Of a stretch of 64,000 nt of DNA, positions 43,532-55,422 are shown piece by piece; the stretch's first letter is position 1, and each line of letters starts with the position of its first letter. A program made the position numbers and the translations under genes. Origin of the DNA: Simmondsia chinensis (lineage: Eukaryota; Streptophyta; Magnoliopsida; Caryophyllales; Simmondsiaceae); assembly GCA_018398585.1 (NCBI GenBank), contig JAGTTD010000010.1:21264005-21328004 (forward strand). Direction: 5' to 3'. The notes beneath the pieces were generated by a model. It was not told the DNA's origin and made no database searches. It was given only the letters and a program-made list of their open reading frames with translations.

Positions 43532-44292
43532 CTGCCCTAATTCTCTTCAACCTCTGCGAACTCTTTTTGGTTGTTGCATGATTTCCAGTTCAACGTTTGC
43601 TTCTCTCTCTCTGTCACTGCTGCTACGTACGGTCTCTTTTAACCCATTGCTTCGGTTTCTTTTTAACTCCATCAGTCGTCTTCATCTCAGCCTATCGCAC
43701 GCTTTTCTAAGCGTTCTCACTCTGTCAGTCATCTCTTTCTTACTCTATCAATTATTGTTCGGTTTTTTCTTTAATTGTGTGTAAATTTGTACTTTTTTTT
43801 AGTGATTTAGAGCCATATTTATTTTCTTATTTAAGTTCTAATTTAGAAATCATGACTACCAAGTGCTTGGGAGGAGTGGTATTGATAAGGGAAGTAGAGG
43901 CATGAGAACATAAGAGAGGCGTGGTTAATGTTGTTGTGGTAGTGGTGGTGGTTGTGGCATATTAAGTTCGTTCTTGGATGTTTGTGTTGTTGATTGTTAT
44001 GCTTTTATGGATTAATTGGCTTATCTTGATAATTATTATACATTCATGACTTCTAGATAGTGCATGTAAGGTGTTTGTTGACTTGCTTCAATGAATTTTG
44101 TTATAGAGTGCATCTTATATTTGATTCCATTTGGTTTACTTGTTGTTTGTTGTGGAGTTTGGAAGTCATGTCTTTATTTTGAATGCAATATATTGCGTTA
44201 GTTATTTTTAGGTTTTATATGTGTTATATGACTATTTGCTATTCAAAATCTTTTAGGTATTTCTATCGGTGTGTTATTCTATACTTACATAA

Positions 44293-45224
44293 ATGGCACC
44301 TAATAAGGGCTGGATGGCATATGTAGATGACTGAATTAAAAATGAATCGTATCGAGTAGAAGGTCAAGAGTTCCTCAATTATGCTTTCTCAATGAATGGA
44401 GGAAGAAATGAAATTCGATACTCTTGTGTGAAGTGTGTAAATACTTATTAAAAAAGAAAAAAACGAGATGAAGTAAAGATACATCTAGAGGTATATGGAA
44501 TATTGAAGAACTACACATTTTGGTATCATCATGGGGAAAAGCTTAATGAGGGTGAAATTGATTCCTTCGATAATAGTGACTAAGAGTCGGAAGGAAATGA
44601 AAGTGACTATGAAATTGATAATCTTTTAGATGATTTGCATCCTGAACTTGGTGACGTAGATGGAAGTGGTGAAGATAATGGTCATCCGAGTGTCAGTGTG
44701 CAACAAGAGGTGCCAAATGATAAAGCAAAAACATTTTATTGCTTATTAGAAGAATAAAAAATGCCTTTGTACTTGGGATCTAAGATTTCAAAATTTTCTA
44801 CGCTAGTGAAACTACTTCATATCAAGAGCCTTGGTAGGTGGAGTAATGAATCATTCACCACGCTATTGCAATTTTTGAAAGAAGAATTGCTTCCTATTAA
44901 CTCAACTTTACAGAACTTGTACTATGGTGTAAGAAAGATAATTCTAGACTAAGGCCTTTCGTATGAAAAAAATTGATGTTTGCAGGAACAATTGTATGTT
45001 GTATTGGAAGGAGGAAGAAAATTTTGATTTCTCTAAGGTATGTGGTGCTTCCAGATGGAAAGATGACAAACATAGTGGAGAACAGAAGCGTAGATCAAGT
45101 GGGAATAAAATATTAGTTTAAAGTATTACGTTATTTTCTAATAATGCCAAGGCTCCAAAGGTTATTTATGTCGAAAAAACAGCTCCATTTATGACATGGC
45201 ACCGTGACAACAGATCAAGGGATG
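44293..45224 (+). pseudogene. CACTA transposase, N-terminal part
   Basis: Starts at ATG 44293 with MAPNKGWMAYVDD, and continues YRVEGQEFLNYAFSMNGG and IRYSCVKCVNTY, the transposase-associated domain with its Cys pair. An acidic linker follows. The second block (44761-44952) reads PLYLGSKISKFSTLVKLLHI and KSLGRWSNESFTTLLQFLKE. The third, after a frameshift, has KIDVCRNNCMLYWKEEE and KVCGASRWK (zinc-ribbon-like), then APFMTWHRDN. There are at least six stops. G10 is inserted at 45224. In active elements this protein (TNPD/TNP2) cuts the transposon ends. Confidence 0.85.
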
Positions 45225-45618
45225 TGTCATGATTGTAATAGGAAATGCTAAGTAGTAATAAGTCCTCAATGATGATATAGTAGCATATGCCAATAATGGT
45301 CTTGTAATGGCTTAGTAGTTGGCAATGCGGGTTAGTAATGCTCAATATGTTAGTTAAGTCGGTTCAATATTGGCGGCTCCTTGTTAGGTCGGTTAGATTG
45401 GTGTGTCCAAGTGCAATGTATTAGCTTTAGTATAAGTAGATTATCTTGCATTATATTGGGATATGTTGAATGATAATTGATTCATTTCTCTCTCTCGACC
45501 CTAATTCTCTCTACTTCTTATCTACATTCTCTCTAATTCTAATCTATTTCACTTTTCTTCTCATCTCATATTCTATTATCTCCTAGGTAATGATCAAGAT
45601 ATATCTTGAATCATAACA
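45225..45618 (+). repeat. 5' LTR of G10
   Basis: 394 bp, TGTCATGATTGTAATAGG to TGAATCATAACA. The CT-rich block lies near 45490-45560. Confidence 0.92.
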
Positions 45619-46117
45619 ATTGGTATCAGAGCTTCAAAATTTGCTTCCATATTGAATTGAATTCAATTCAATTTGATCAAAGTTGATTGTATCAAGTTAT
45701 TGATGTCTAGTTCTTGAGTAATTGATCAAGAAGATTATGCTAATGGTTTAGATTTGATCATTGATGCATTAGTTTTCGCTGCATTGGTCTTGCTGACCAG
45801 ATCAATAACTGAGCTAAATTTTTCAGGTTTGCTGCATATATAGTGGATTGATCAAAATATTGTACTTAAGAGTTCAAGAATGGATTGAATTGCGTGGATC
45901 AATATTTAGTGCAACAAAATACTTGATCTGTATTGCTGAAGTGATGCGATCTAACTGAATTTAGTTCAGATTTCAGTTGAACAATATTTAGCTAAAGTCC
46001 TGAAGATTGTTCAGTAGCAGAACACCTTAAAGGGTTTGTGATATAACAGAATTGATCTTGCTGCAGAAACTTGAATTAAGACATCGATTATTAGTGTCAT
46101 TCAAATTAATTAAAAGT

Positions 46118-47160
46118 ATGGCCGGAGGAGTGACCACTAGAGCTGGAGCTGCTACGACTACAAATGCAGGAATTAATGTTGGAACCACAGCTGCAATGTG
46201 TGCTAGTGTGGCTTTTGGTGCACATCCGGTTCAAGAAGCAAGTGTTGTTGATTCAAGAGCTGATATCCAAGGACTTTTATCAATTGTTGGGCAACTGACT
46301 TAGGCAATTGGAACTATAAATCGGAGAATAGAAGATCTGAATCTTAAGGTGGACAATGTGACTGATTCGCATTAGCAAGTTCAACAGCATTTGATAGATA
46401 TGAAGGAGAAAGTTAATTGTCTGAAATTGCCCCTTGGTGTTCGAGGGCTTACACCTGCAACATAGCTTGACAGGACCTCTAATTAGTGTAATTCCCGAGC
46501 TCATGAGGAAGTAATTGAGGGTTTGGCAAGGGTCAGGAGCAGTGGTTTTAGACAACTAAAGGTTGAGATTGATACATTCGATGGAGCTCAGCCGCAGTCT
46601 TGGATTAGGATGTGTGAAAGGTGCTTTCATTTTTATCAAGTAAAGGATGCTCAGAAGGTTGAATTGGCAGCAGTTCATCTACAAGGAGTCCACGAGGTAT
46701 GGTTCTACAATTTGATTCTCAGTAATCTAGATCTCACTTGGTATGAATTTGTGGATGAGTCTTGCGAGAGATATGGAGATGAAGATCAAGGAGATGTGGT
46801 GGATCACTTCAACAAGGTCACTTAGACAACTACCATGAGAGAATATATGACTCGATTTGAGAACTTAAGAGCAAGAGAGATGGCAGTAAACTCAGGCGCT
46901 AGTGAAGCATATTATGTTTCTAGCTTTATCAGTGGTTTAAGCCCCAGATCAAGAACTCAGTTAAAGTAGTCAGTCCCTTAACCTTATTTTGCGCCTTCTC
47001 AAAGGCAAAATTGTATGAATCCACAGTGCTTGCAAGTTCTGAGGCTGTTGCACCTGATGGAACAAAGACATTGAGCATGGAGGATAAAAAGGGCAAAGGC
47101 TATGTTTCAAGTGTAATCAAAAGTGCTACTTTGGTAATAGATATAATCCTCAACAACTAA
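46118..47160 (+). pseudogene. gag of G10
   Basis: Starts MAGGVTTRAGAATTT at 46118. The Gln/Leu-rich helix has stops at about 46303 and 46374. The capsid domain at 46523-46980 includes SWIRMCERCFHFYQV, LQGVHEVWFYNLIL, REYMTRFENLR and YVSSFISGLSPRSR. The zinc knuckle remnant (KCNQKCYFGNRY-like) is near 47110-47150. Interrupted several times. Confidence 0.8.
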
Positions 47161-47249
47161 TGGCAGTAACATGAACTAATATGGAACAGGATCATGGGGA
47201 AGATTTAGAGCATTCCGAGCCTGTTATAGATATGATAGAAGAAATGAAG

Positions 47250-47740
47250 GAAGTTGAGGCATAGATTTATATCAAAGCTTTAACCGGAAATGGGTCCCAC
47301 AACACTATACGAATCAAGGAGAAGCAAGAATCCAATCCTTGGTGGTATTAATTGACTGTGGTAGTACTCATAGTTTCTTTCCAAGATTGTAAGGAAGGTG
47401 GGACATGAGTTGATTAAGACAAATCCACTTATGGTCACGGTGGCAAATGGAAAATCAGTCTTAACAAAGACAAAGCACAACCAATTCTAATGGAAGATGC
47501 AGGGATATCAATTTGTATATGACTTCAAGGTGTTGAAGCTAAAGGGATGTGATATGGTCCTTGGTGTGGATTGGATGAAGACATTCAGCCCACTAGTTTT
47601 TGATTTTGCTCACTTGACCGTAGCTTTTGAAACGCAAGGAGAGTCTATTAAATTGCAAGTTTTTCGAGAGCAAGTGTAGCACCACAGTTTCGGACGTCTG
47701 TATGCTATTAGTGCATCCCTTTTGGTCCAAGATCCACTTG
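47250..47740 (+). pseudogene. aspartic protease of G10
   Basis: The active site reads LIDCGSTHSF (Ser of DSG replaced by Cys), after a frameshift near 47330. The later part is open at 47497-47679 with LKGCDMVLGVDWMKTFSPLV. It then runs out into 3' sequence without RT. Confidence 0.8.
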
Positions 47741-47967
47741 TTCATCTGATCCAAGAACCGATATTTGCTAAAAATGTAATTATGGACAATCAAGTATTTC
47801 CGGCATTCTTCTCTGCATCAGCCACACCTTGCGGCTTCCCGAAATCAGACCCATATGAGCCAGCTGCACTGTTCCAAGAGCCGTATGAGCCATCTTGAGT
47901 CAATTTTCGCACGAAGGAATTCCTACTCTTATTCTTAAGGGCAAGAATCTTCCAAAGAGGGGAGTAT

Positions 47968-48369
47968 TGTCATGATTGTAATAGGAAATTATAAGTAGTA
48001 ATAAGTCCTTAATGATGATCTAGTAGCATATGTCAATAATGGTCTTGTAATGGCTTAGTACTTGGCAATGTCGTTAGTATTGGTCAATATGTTAGTTAAG
48101 TCGGTTGGTATTACTCATTATTGGTGGCTCCTTGTTAAGTTGGTTAGATTGGTGTTTCCAAGTGCGATGTATTAGCTTTAGTATAAGTAGATGATCTTGC
48201 ATTGTATTGGGATATTGTGAATGATAATTGATTCATTTCTCTTTCTCAACCCTAATTCCCTCCACTTCTCATATACATTCTCTCTAATTCTCATCTATTT
48301 CACTTCTTTTCTCATCTCATATTCTATTATCTCCTAGGTTATGATTAAGATTTATCTTGAATCATAACA
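47968..48369 (+). repeat. 3' LTR of G10
   Basis: 402 bp; matches 45225-45618 and ends TGAATCATAACA before the GGATG duplication. Confidence 0.92.
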
Positions 48370-49870
48370 GGATGGTATGATGAAACATCCTGTTGACTCG
48401 ATGCATGGAAATCTTTTGATCAACTTCATCCTAGTTTGCAATGGAGCCTTGTAACATGAGACTCGGGCTTGCTAGTGATGGAGTTCAACCTTTTGCAAAC
48501 TCTAAAACACCTTATAGTATGGCAAGTCTTGTTAATTCCCTTTCATTTTCCACCTTAGATGTGCTTGCAGCAATCTAATTTCATTTTATCAATGTTAATT
48601 CTTGGACCTGAAAGATCGGGAGATATTATTGATGTATTTTTACAGCCTTTGATTGAAGAACTAAATATGTTATGGAATTATGGGGATTGGAATATTCGAT
48701 GCATCTTTACTTTAAAATTTTACTCCTCGTGCAACTTTGTTGTGGACTATCAATGACTTTCTAGTTTATGTGAATTTGTCTAGGTGGAGTACAAAGGGTA
48801 AATTGGTGTGGCCATGTTGTAATAAAAAGACTTTGTCCTTTAGGTTGCCTAATTGCAGCAAGCAGTGTTATATGCAGCATAAACGGTTTTTGTCTTGCAA
48901 TTATAAATGGAGAAATGATAAGGCTTCCTTTGATGGCACTAGAGAGGAAGGTATGCCACCAAGGCTTTTGAGCGGTGATGATATTCTTAACCAGGTCCAA
49001 GACATTGAGGGTATTATATTGAGTAAAGATGCCAACGAAAAGACAAAAGTATCTCATGAAGATAGGGAGGATAACTGGAATGAAAAAAGCATCTTTTTTG
49101 AGCTTCCTTACTGGAGTACCCTCTTATTAAGACACAATTTGGATGTGATGCATATTGAGAAGAATACATGTGACAATCTTCTAGGGACAATTATGAATAC
49201 CAAGGGAAGACTAGAGACACAATAAGAGCTCGTCTTGATTTGCAAGGTATGGGAATAACGCCTGAATTGCATCCTATTCAGCAAGGAAGCAAAGTTGTGT
49301 ACAATGTTGCATCTTACACGTTGTCTTCAAATCAGAAGGATCTTTTTTGTGCATTTCTGAATAACTTAAAAGTTCCTGATGGTATTTCTTCAAGCATTTC
49401 CTAATGTGTAAATGTTAAAGAGAATAAAATCTCAGGGTTGAAGAGTCAAGATTATCATGTCCTTTTACAACATTTACTACCTCTTACAATGCATGGTATC
49501 TTGCGGAAATCATTGTGTGGACCATTGATAAAGTTATCGATGTTTTTTAGGATACTAGGTCTGAAGACATTGAATATAGATGAGCTTAAGCATATTCAAA
49601 GTCAAGTTCCCATAACTCTTTGCGAGTTGGAAAAGCTCTTACTACCTCAAATTTTATCATTATGTTACATTTTCCCATACATTTGGCATATTAGTCTATG
49701 ATTAGTGGGCCTATCCAATTTCGTTGGATGTTCTCAATAGAAAGACAGATGTACATTCTAACGTCATACATTCGCAATGGAGCCTGTCCAGAGGGCTCAA
49801 TCACAGAAGGTTATATAGCAGATGAGTGTAAAGGTACTTGGATGACATGAAGACAAAGTTTAGTCATATG
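48370..49870 (+). pseudogene. CACTA transposase, TNP2 core
   Basis: Continues from 45224 after G10: MMKHPVDSM, SLRLGLASDGVQPF-like pieces and LDVLAAI-like remnants (48400-48570). Then comes LWTINDFLVYVNLSRWSTKG (the first bases overlap another frame at 48731), KLVWPCCNKKT, SIFFELPYWSTLLLRHNLDV and MHIEKNTCDNLLGTIMN (48737-49225). Later LKSQDYHVLLQHLLPL (49438-49500) and FRWMFSIER-like, EGSITEGYI-like residues (49710-49830) occur. These are the conserved blocks of the TNP2 family in correct order. Frames change several times. Confidence 0.88.
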
Positions 49871-50139
49871 AAGCGCAACAACGACAATAGAACAACTGAA
49901 GTTGATGATGGGTTGTCTATTTTCAATCAACATGAAAGAACGTTAGGAGCCGGTAAAGCGCGTGATATTGAAGCATGTTCCTTAGAATAATGTCATATTT
50001 ATGTTATGAAAAACACTGCTGAAGCTCAACCTTTTATCGAGTAAGATGCTCATTTTCTAACATTTATGTTCTTTTATTACTTCTTTTACTTAAAATTTTC
50101 TTCTAAATTTTGTGTGTGTTCTTTTAGAGAGTTTTGTGA
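49871..50139 (+). other. CACTA interval without recognisable gene
   Basis: Degenerate continuation of the transposase tail and a T-rich stretch (50060-50110) that may be an old intron. Nothing else is seen. Confidence 0.4.
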
Positions 50140-50970
50140 AATTAAGAATATGCCACAAACATTAGATGGAGATTGGACAAGAAAGTATATTTAGTGGTTT
50201 CGAAATAGGTAAGTTCACTATATTAGCCAAATTTTCACCTTTCTTTGTTATGTAGACACATCCATCTATATTAAGGTATGCTATTCTATTATAGGTAACT
50301 AAGTTGTACAAGGAAGACCAAAGCAAGCGAATGGAAGATTTTCTTTCACTATCTTGTGGCCCAACAAGATATGTGTTGGCCTACATTGGTTATGTTGTGA
50401 ATGGTTATACATTTCATACTGTAGATCATGACAATGCTTTAAGAACTCAAAATAGTGGGGTGCTGGTTGTTGGGGATGCGGGAAATGGGACAAAAGAAGT
50501 AGAATATTATGGAGTTTTGATAGAATTTGTCGAATTACAGTACCTTGGAGATAGACGTGTTGTATTGTTCAAGTGCAATTGGTGGGACATATTTGATAGG
50601 AAAAGAGGCACCAAAGTTGACGAATATGGGTTCACTTGTGTAAATTCTCAGAGGATTTTGAAAACAAATGAACACTTTATGCTAGGTAGTCAAGCATTGC
50701 AGTTGTTCTATGTGAATGACAGTATATATAAAGCTAGTTGTCATCTTGTTATTCGGACACAACCCCATAATTCATACTAGATGCAAGGTAACATTGACGA
50801 TGAAGAGCATACATAACATGTCGATGAAGCATATCAATTGAATGAATCATCAAATCAATAGCATTTGGAATCCACTTTATTAGACATGGATGCTGAGATC
50901 AATTGGAGGAGGACGGATATCAATCTAGTCATTGTTGATTCATCTTCAGCAATTAAGAAAAGAAAAGCAA
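50140..50970 (+). pseudogene. CACTA DUF4216 segment
   Basis: The open frame 50304-50780 contains VEYYGVLIEFVELQYLGDRR, VVLFKCNWWDIFDRKRG, YGFTCVNSQRILK and LGSQALQLFYVNDSIY, the pattern of DUF4216, which follows the transposase domain in many plant CACTA proteins. An upstream exon-like piece (KNMPQTLDGDWTRKYI-like) is near 50140-50200. A Lys-rich end (AIKKRKAK) is at 50945-50970. The molecular role of DUF4216 is unknown to me. Confidence 0.8.
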
Positions 50971-51127
50971 AATGAAATTAAGAAATGCATGTGGTTTATC
51001 TTACAATTTTATGTTAATATTTATGTATTTCAATTTGGCAATTTCCAAAGCACTTTTTCTATAAAACATATTTCATTATATACTGGACTAACTAATATGT
51101 CGATTTGATTCTTTTTTTTAAAAAAAA

Positions 51128-51420
51128 GGTACATCCAAGCGGATAAAGAAAGGAGAACATCTAAGTCTTCGAAGAGATTCCTTGGTCCTGGTACATTGAG
51201 TAGGGGACAAGGAAGGGGACTAAGACCTTCTACCCTTACCAAAAGTGCATTTCAATCAAGAAACCGTCAAGTAGTATAAGCATGAGTATTGATGATCCCA
51301 ATCCAAGTACTTTCCCTAGTAATCCGAAGGAGACTCCACCAAATCGTGTAGAAGTATCAACAAATGTGTCAAATGAGACAAATGAAATGAATAATGCAAG
51401 TGAAGCTTCACTTGCTCTTT
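51128..51420 (+). pseudogene. short basic ORF remnant at the right end of the CACTA
   Basis: Frames with TLSRGQGRGLRPSTLTKSAF and then NPSTFPSNPKETPPNRVEVS suggest a basic, Ser/Pro-rich protein start, perhaps the second CACTA gene (TNPA-like). It is cut off by L2 at about 51480. No domain is recognised. Confidence 0.35.
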
Positions 51421-51539
51421 GAAGCTCAAGTGAAGATACCAATATGATTTTATAGTTTACAGTTTATCAATTAAGTATATTGCCTAATTTTTTAACAATG
51501 CATTGTAATTTAAACAGTCAATATAAACAACCTAGTTAA

Positions 51540-51770
51540 TTGTTAAATCTTTTAACCTATTTGAACAATTTAAATTGATACTTTAAATGACCTAGTCTGT
51601 TTAACTCTTTTAACTGATTTAAACAATTTAAATCGATACTTTAAATAAACTTTTGATTTAACTATTAGTTAATAAATGATTCAAACAATTTAAATCGTTA
51701 CTTCAAACAATTATCTGAGTTAACTATTATTTCATTACCGATTTAAACAATTTAAATCGAGCCGTCAAGT
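51540..51770. repeat. short tandem repeat block in L2, period about 60 bp
   Basis: Four copies of a unit containing AACAATTTAAATCGNTACTT (near 51563, 51620, 51685 and 51747). The same unit recurs at 55120-55290 in the other internal region. Confidence 0.75.
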
Positions 51771-51894
51771 TAAACTAATTTTCCTTCTTAATAAAATGTT
51801 TGTTTTATTATATCGAAAATCTACTTATTTCGATCTTATTATATCGAATTTATGTATACTATGAATGTAATCAAAGGCTGGCTCTGATACCAAT

Positions 51895-54062
51895 TGTTGG
51901 GAAAAGAATAAAATTTGTTGGAAAAATAAACTCCGATGCCGACTATTGGGTTTACCGTTCTCAACTATGGTCACAACAATAGGCACCTATTAGAGCACTT
52001 AGAGTAGGAGACTCTTCTCTCTACCTAAGCCCCCAGTCGGAGAGTCACGCTTCATGACATCTCACGTGCAAGAGGTCCCAGGAATAGGTTTATCTCTATA
52101 AACCCTTTGCCCTAATGCCAGTTGTTGGGACGAACTTCAAAAATTCTCCCTACTTTCATAAAGTTTATGTAGCAGAAGGGGTTTAGAATTTATAATTCTA
52201 AACCTGGGTTGATTTAAAATTCCTAATTTTAAATCTACAGATTTAAATTCATAATTTAAATCAATAAATCTAAATTTTTAATTTAGATTTACAAGTCTTT
52301 TACTCTAATATATTTATAACAATACATAAGCTTAAACAGGCATAGTAACGAACTTTGTAAATAAATAGAAAAAGCAAAACCTAAAAGAAGAAGGAAAGAA
52401 GAATATACCTGAAATTGCTCTCATAATAAGGAATACCAAAAAATCGAGACCTCGCGATCTTCTATGTAATGACCTCAGACTGCCTAGAGGGTAGGCTCTG
52501 AAAAATATAAAACCGAGGAAAGAAAAATTTCAACGGAAATTTTTTTCTCCAAAACAATTTATAGAAACCCAAAAATTTAATTTCAATTGAATGCCAAACT
52601 AATGAAATAGGCGCCACTATTTATAGTAAACGATCAAAGCGAAAGAATAGCTGAAAATTGATGTGGGACTCGCAGGAATTAAAAATAAGTTTAAAACTAA
52701 ACGCAACGTATCATGCAAAATCAACCAAAAATGCCGCGTTTCAACATATCATGCAACGTATCATGCAACGTGTCGCGCGTTAATTGGCTTCCTTTGCCAG
52801 CCGCAGATTGAGCCTGTGTAGGTTTTGTGTATATATATATATTGTTTTGCTTTGTTTTCCTCATGTAAAAATTCATCCTTTGAATTTTAATTTCCTAAAA
52901 TTATTTTATTTTACAGTTTTTAATTTTATTCATCTTATGAATAATTTTGAAAAAAATTAATTTACCCATATCATGGATAAATAATTCATCTCATGAATTC
53001 TTTAATATTTTTTACGATGGCAATATATACAGAGGCTTGCACAGGGACCTTAGGCACAGTTAAATCTAGCTCCAAATGGTTTAAATTAATCATCTCATGA
53101 AATAATTTAATTACCATTTAATAAGACTTAATTCTACTAAATAAATCTCATGGCACTTCAGACTTAAACCATTTATTCAATATCTTCCGAATAGACTATA
53201 TTGATGACAACAACCCCTCCACTAGATGTCCATAACAAAGTATAAATATAACCACTATCATTATTCTTCTCACAACTTCTCCATTAGTTACCAACTCGCA
53301 CTTCACTGACTAATTCATTTATACTTGAACACATTCACAGTATAAATTCCAAATGTCAAATACTTGTAATATTTTGGCCAAAGTTTTCGAACTATTCAAA
53401 TATTTGCAAATCAACTAAGGAGACATCTGTATCTCGTAAGAGACTGTAGATTCTCTATTGAATACATGTTCCTTGTCAAACTTTATGTCACTACCCACTG
53501 TATGTGGGAATTCAACCATGCATTTAGACCTTACTTATAGTACACCAAAGTAACTAATGCTCCATGCACAAGTCCAGAATACACTCAAGATTTAGAGTTG
53601 TCATTCAAACAGTACAACGTGAATCGCTCATCTCTTATAGTAGTATAGAAATAAATAACCCACATAGTCCAACTCAGTGTGTCAATCTTATTAAACACAC
53701 CAACCCAATAGTTTTGGATCTCCATCCACATGACCAAGACAAGTCATCTAATGTGTTAGGTCATGTTCTTAATAGACAAGTAGTCCAAACTCATCGTTGA
53801 CCACGAGTTATTCAAATAACATTCCATGCCATTTGTTCAAAGTCTATCTGTGGGTAAAATCTGATTATCCACTTATAGCAAACACGTAAAATGTAATCTA
53901 AGGACTGCACCCATCTCATTGATGTCTTCCAAAAGAAAATCACATGTAGTATAAATGCTCGCTTACACAAATTTAATTGGGAAACGACTGGGACTTCAAT
54001 TTTATTTACTAATAAAAATAACATCTAGAATAAATCTGAATTTTAGGACACTGTTCCTAACA
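51895..54062 (-). repeat. long LTR of L2 (about 2.17 kb) with internal primer-site-like sequence
   Basis: The outer start on the minus strand is TGTTAGGAACAGTGTCC and the end is TTCTTTTCCCAACA at 51895. At 52109-52122 the plus strand reads CCCTAATGCCAGTT followed by GTTGGGACG, which is almost a second copy of the primer-site/LTR border at 51881-51900. The LTR of L1 ends at the position equivalent to 52123. A TATA-like CTATTTATAG is at 52617-52626. Confidence 0.7.
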
Positions 54063-54700
54063 ATAATCCCCTTTAGAATCTCATTCTAAAAACTAACCAT
54101 AATTAAATAATTAATTTATTTAAAAATATTATCATTTTACATAAAGATTATCTCATAATCTAACTTTAGAATCTCATCCAAAATTTAATTAATTAATTTT
54201 AATTAAAAAAGTACTGTAATATTATTTAGATAATCTAATAATTTGCTTTTTGAATCCCATTCTAAAACTAAATAAATTAGTAGAAATTAATTTTTAATTC
54301 AAAATAACTCCATAATATAGATTATCTCGTAATCTATTTTTAGAGTCTAATTCTAAAACTAATTAATTAATAAAAATTAATTTCATTTAAAAATAGTAGC
54401 GATTTAGAACTTAGGCTATCTCATAATCTATTTTTAGAATCTCATTCCAAAAATTAAATAAGCTTAGACTATCTCATAGTCTATTTTAGAATTTTATTCT
54501 AAAATTAAATTAATTAATATAATTAATTTTATTTTTAAAATAATATTAACTTTGGGTATCTCATAGTCTATTTTAAAATATTATTCTAAAGTTATTTAAA
54601 ATAACTTTTTTTGAAAATAATATTAATTTACAACTTAGATTATTCCATAATCTAATTTAGAATCCCATTATAAAAAGAAATTAACTAATGAAATTATTAA
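54063..54700. repeat. minisatellite-like array, about 8 units of about 90 bp
   Basis: Units begin TTTAGAATCTCATTCTAAAA or a variant (54071, 54164, 54246, 54338, 54432, 54486, 54577, 54657) and most end CTCATAATCTATTT. The unit head is nearly self-complementary (TTAGAATCTCATTCTAA), so each could form a small hairpin. It lies between the polypurine tract and the rest of the internal region. Confidence 0.75.
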
Positions 54701-54849
54701 TTTATAACTTTTGTAAAAATCAGTAAATAAATAATTTCTATCAGATTTGATGCTGACATCAGCATGACGTCAGCACGGATAGCTGACTTCACTGACTTAA
54801 GTGCCAGTTTTCAGTTTTTTTAAAATAATATAAATATTTAATTTTAAAA

Positions 54850-55040
54850 TTAATTTAATTTAATCTCATTAGATCAATTTTATTCGATTTCGTAAAATTA
54901 ATTGAATATAAATCTCATTCGATCAACTTTATCCAATTTCGTTAAAAATTTGAATCTAATCTTATCAGATCAATTTTATTCGATTTCATAAAAATTAATT
55001 GAATCTAATCTCATTAGATCAATTTTATCCAATTTCACAA
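54850..55040. repeat. tandem repeat block, period about 60 bp, in L2
   Basis: Four copies of a unit containing TCTCATTAGATCAATTTTAT, followed by C- or T-variants of CCAATTTC (54868, 54912, 54959 and 55004). Related motifs occur in L1 at 39080-39240. Confidence 0.75.
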
Positions 55041-55422
55041 ATCATGATTGAGAACGTACAATCTCGTTATACGAACAACATAATCAAAAATTTATAGGAT
55101 ATTCCGAATTAATGATTAATCCACTAACGATTTAAAGAATTTAAATCTTTACCTTCAAACGATCAAATTAACTTTTAATTAATTAACGATTTGAACAATT
55201 CAAAGAGTTACCTTATATAATCTTAATAATTTAATTCATTAACGACTTAAACAATTCAAATCGTTACTTCAAGTAATCTGATTATTATCAATGCGCAATT
55301 AAAAAAGCATTCCTTTTTAACAAAATCTCGATTTTATTAAATTGCAAAGCTATTTATTTCAATCTTATTATACCTATTCATGTATATTATGAATGTAATT
55401 AGAGATAAGCTCTGATACCAAT

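Larger units (their letters stand above)
45225..48369 (+). mobile_element. Ty3/Gypsy-derived element G10 with gag and protease only
   Basis: Plus-strand element with LTRs 45225-45618 and 47968-48369, primer-binding site ATTGGTATCAGAGC (45619-45632), polypurine tract near 47953-47967 and perfect 5 bp duplications GGATG (45220-45224 and 48370-48374). The internal region has gag and protease but no RT, RNase H, integrase or chromodomain. The two LTRs differ at roughly 30-40 sites by eye. The CACTA transposase frame resumes after it. Whether the deletion preceded insertion cannot be told from one copy. Confidence 0.9.
41857..51480 (+). mobile_element. CACTA (En/Spm) transposon, 3' end missing
   Basis: It starts with the terminal motif CACTACAAGAAA at 41857, followed by subterminal repeats such as CATCGTAAAT (41911 and 42001) and CGACGGG-like variants. 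It contains a degraded transposase (44293-45224 and 48375-49870), a DUF4216 segment (50140-50780) and a short further ORF remnant. The expected closing TTTCTTGTAGTG was not found; L2 sequence begins at about 51480. A Mutator-like foldback and the retroelement G10 are inserted in it. It is itself inserted in the Athila-like gag fragment (AAT before the left end is one copy of the expected 3 bp duplication). Confidence 0.8.

Noticed and set aside
43422..43784. 120-codon Ser/Leu-rich open frame
   Set aside because: It starts in a G-run and runs through a CT microsatellite. It looks like an untranslated leader of the CACTA gene.
53564..53800. 78-codon open frame in the L2 LTR
   Set aside because: It lies inside a non-coding LTR and is not preserved in the other LTR copies.
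51540..55300. Regular short repeats as a CRISPR array
   Set aside because: Repeats are diverged and directly tandem without unique equal spacers, and the sequence is plant nuclear DNA.
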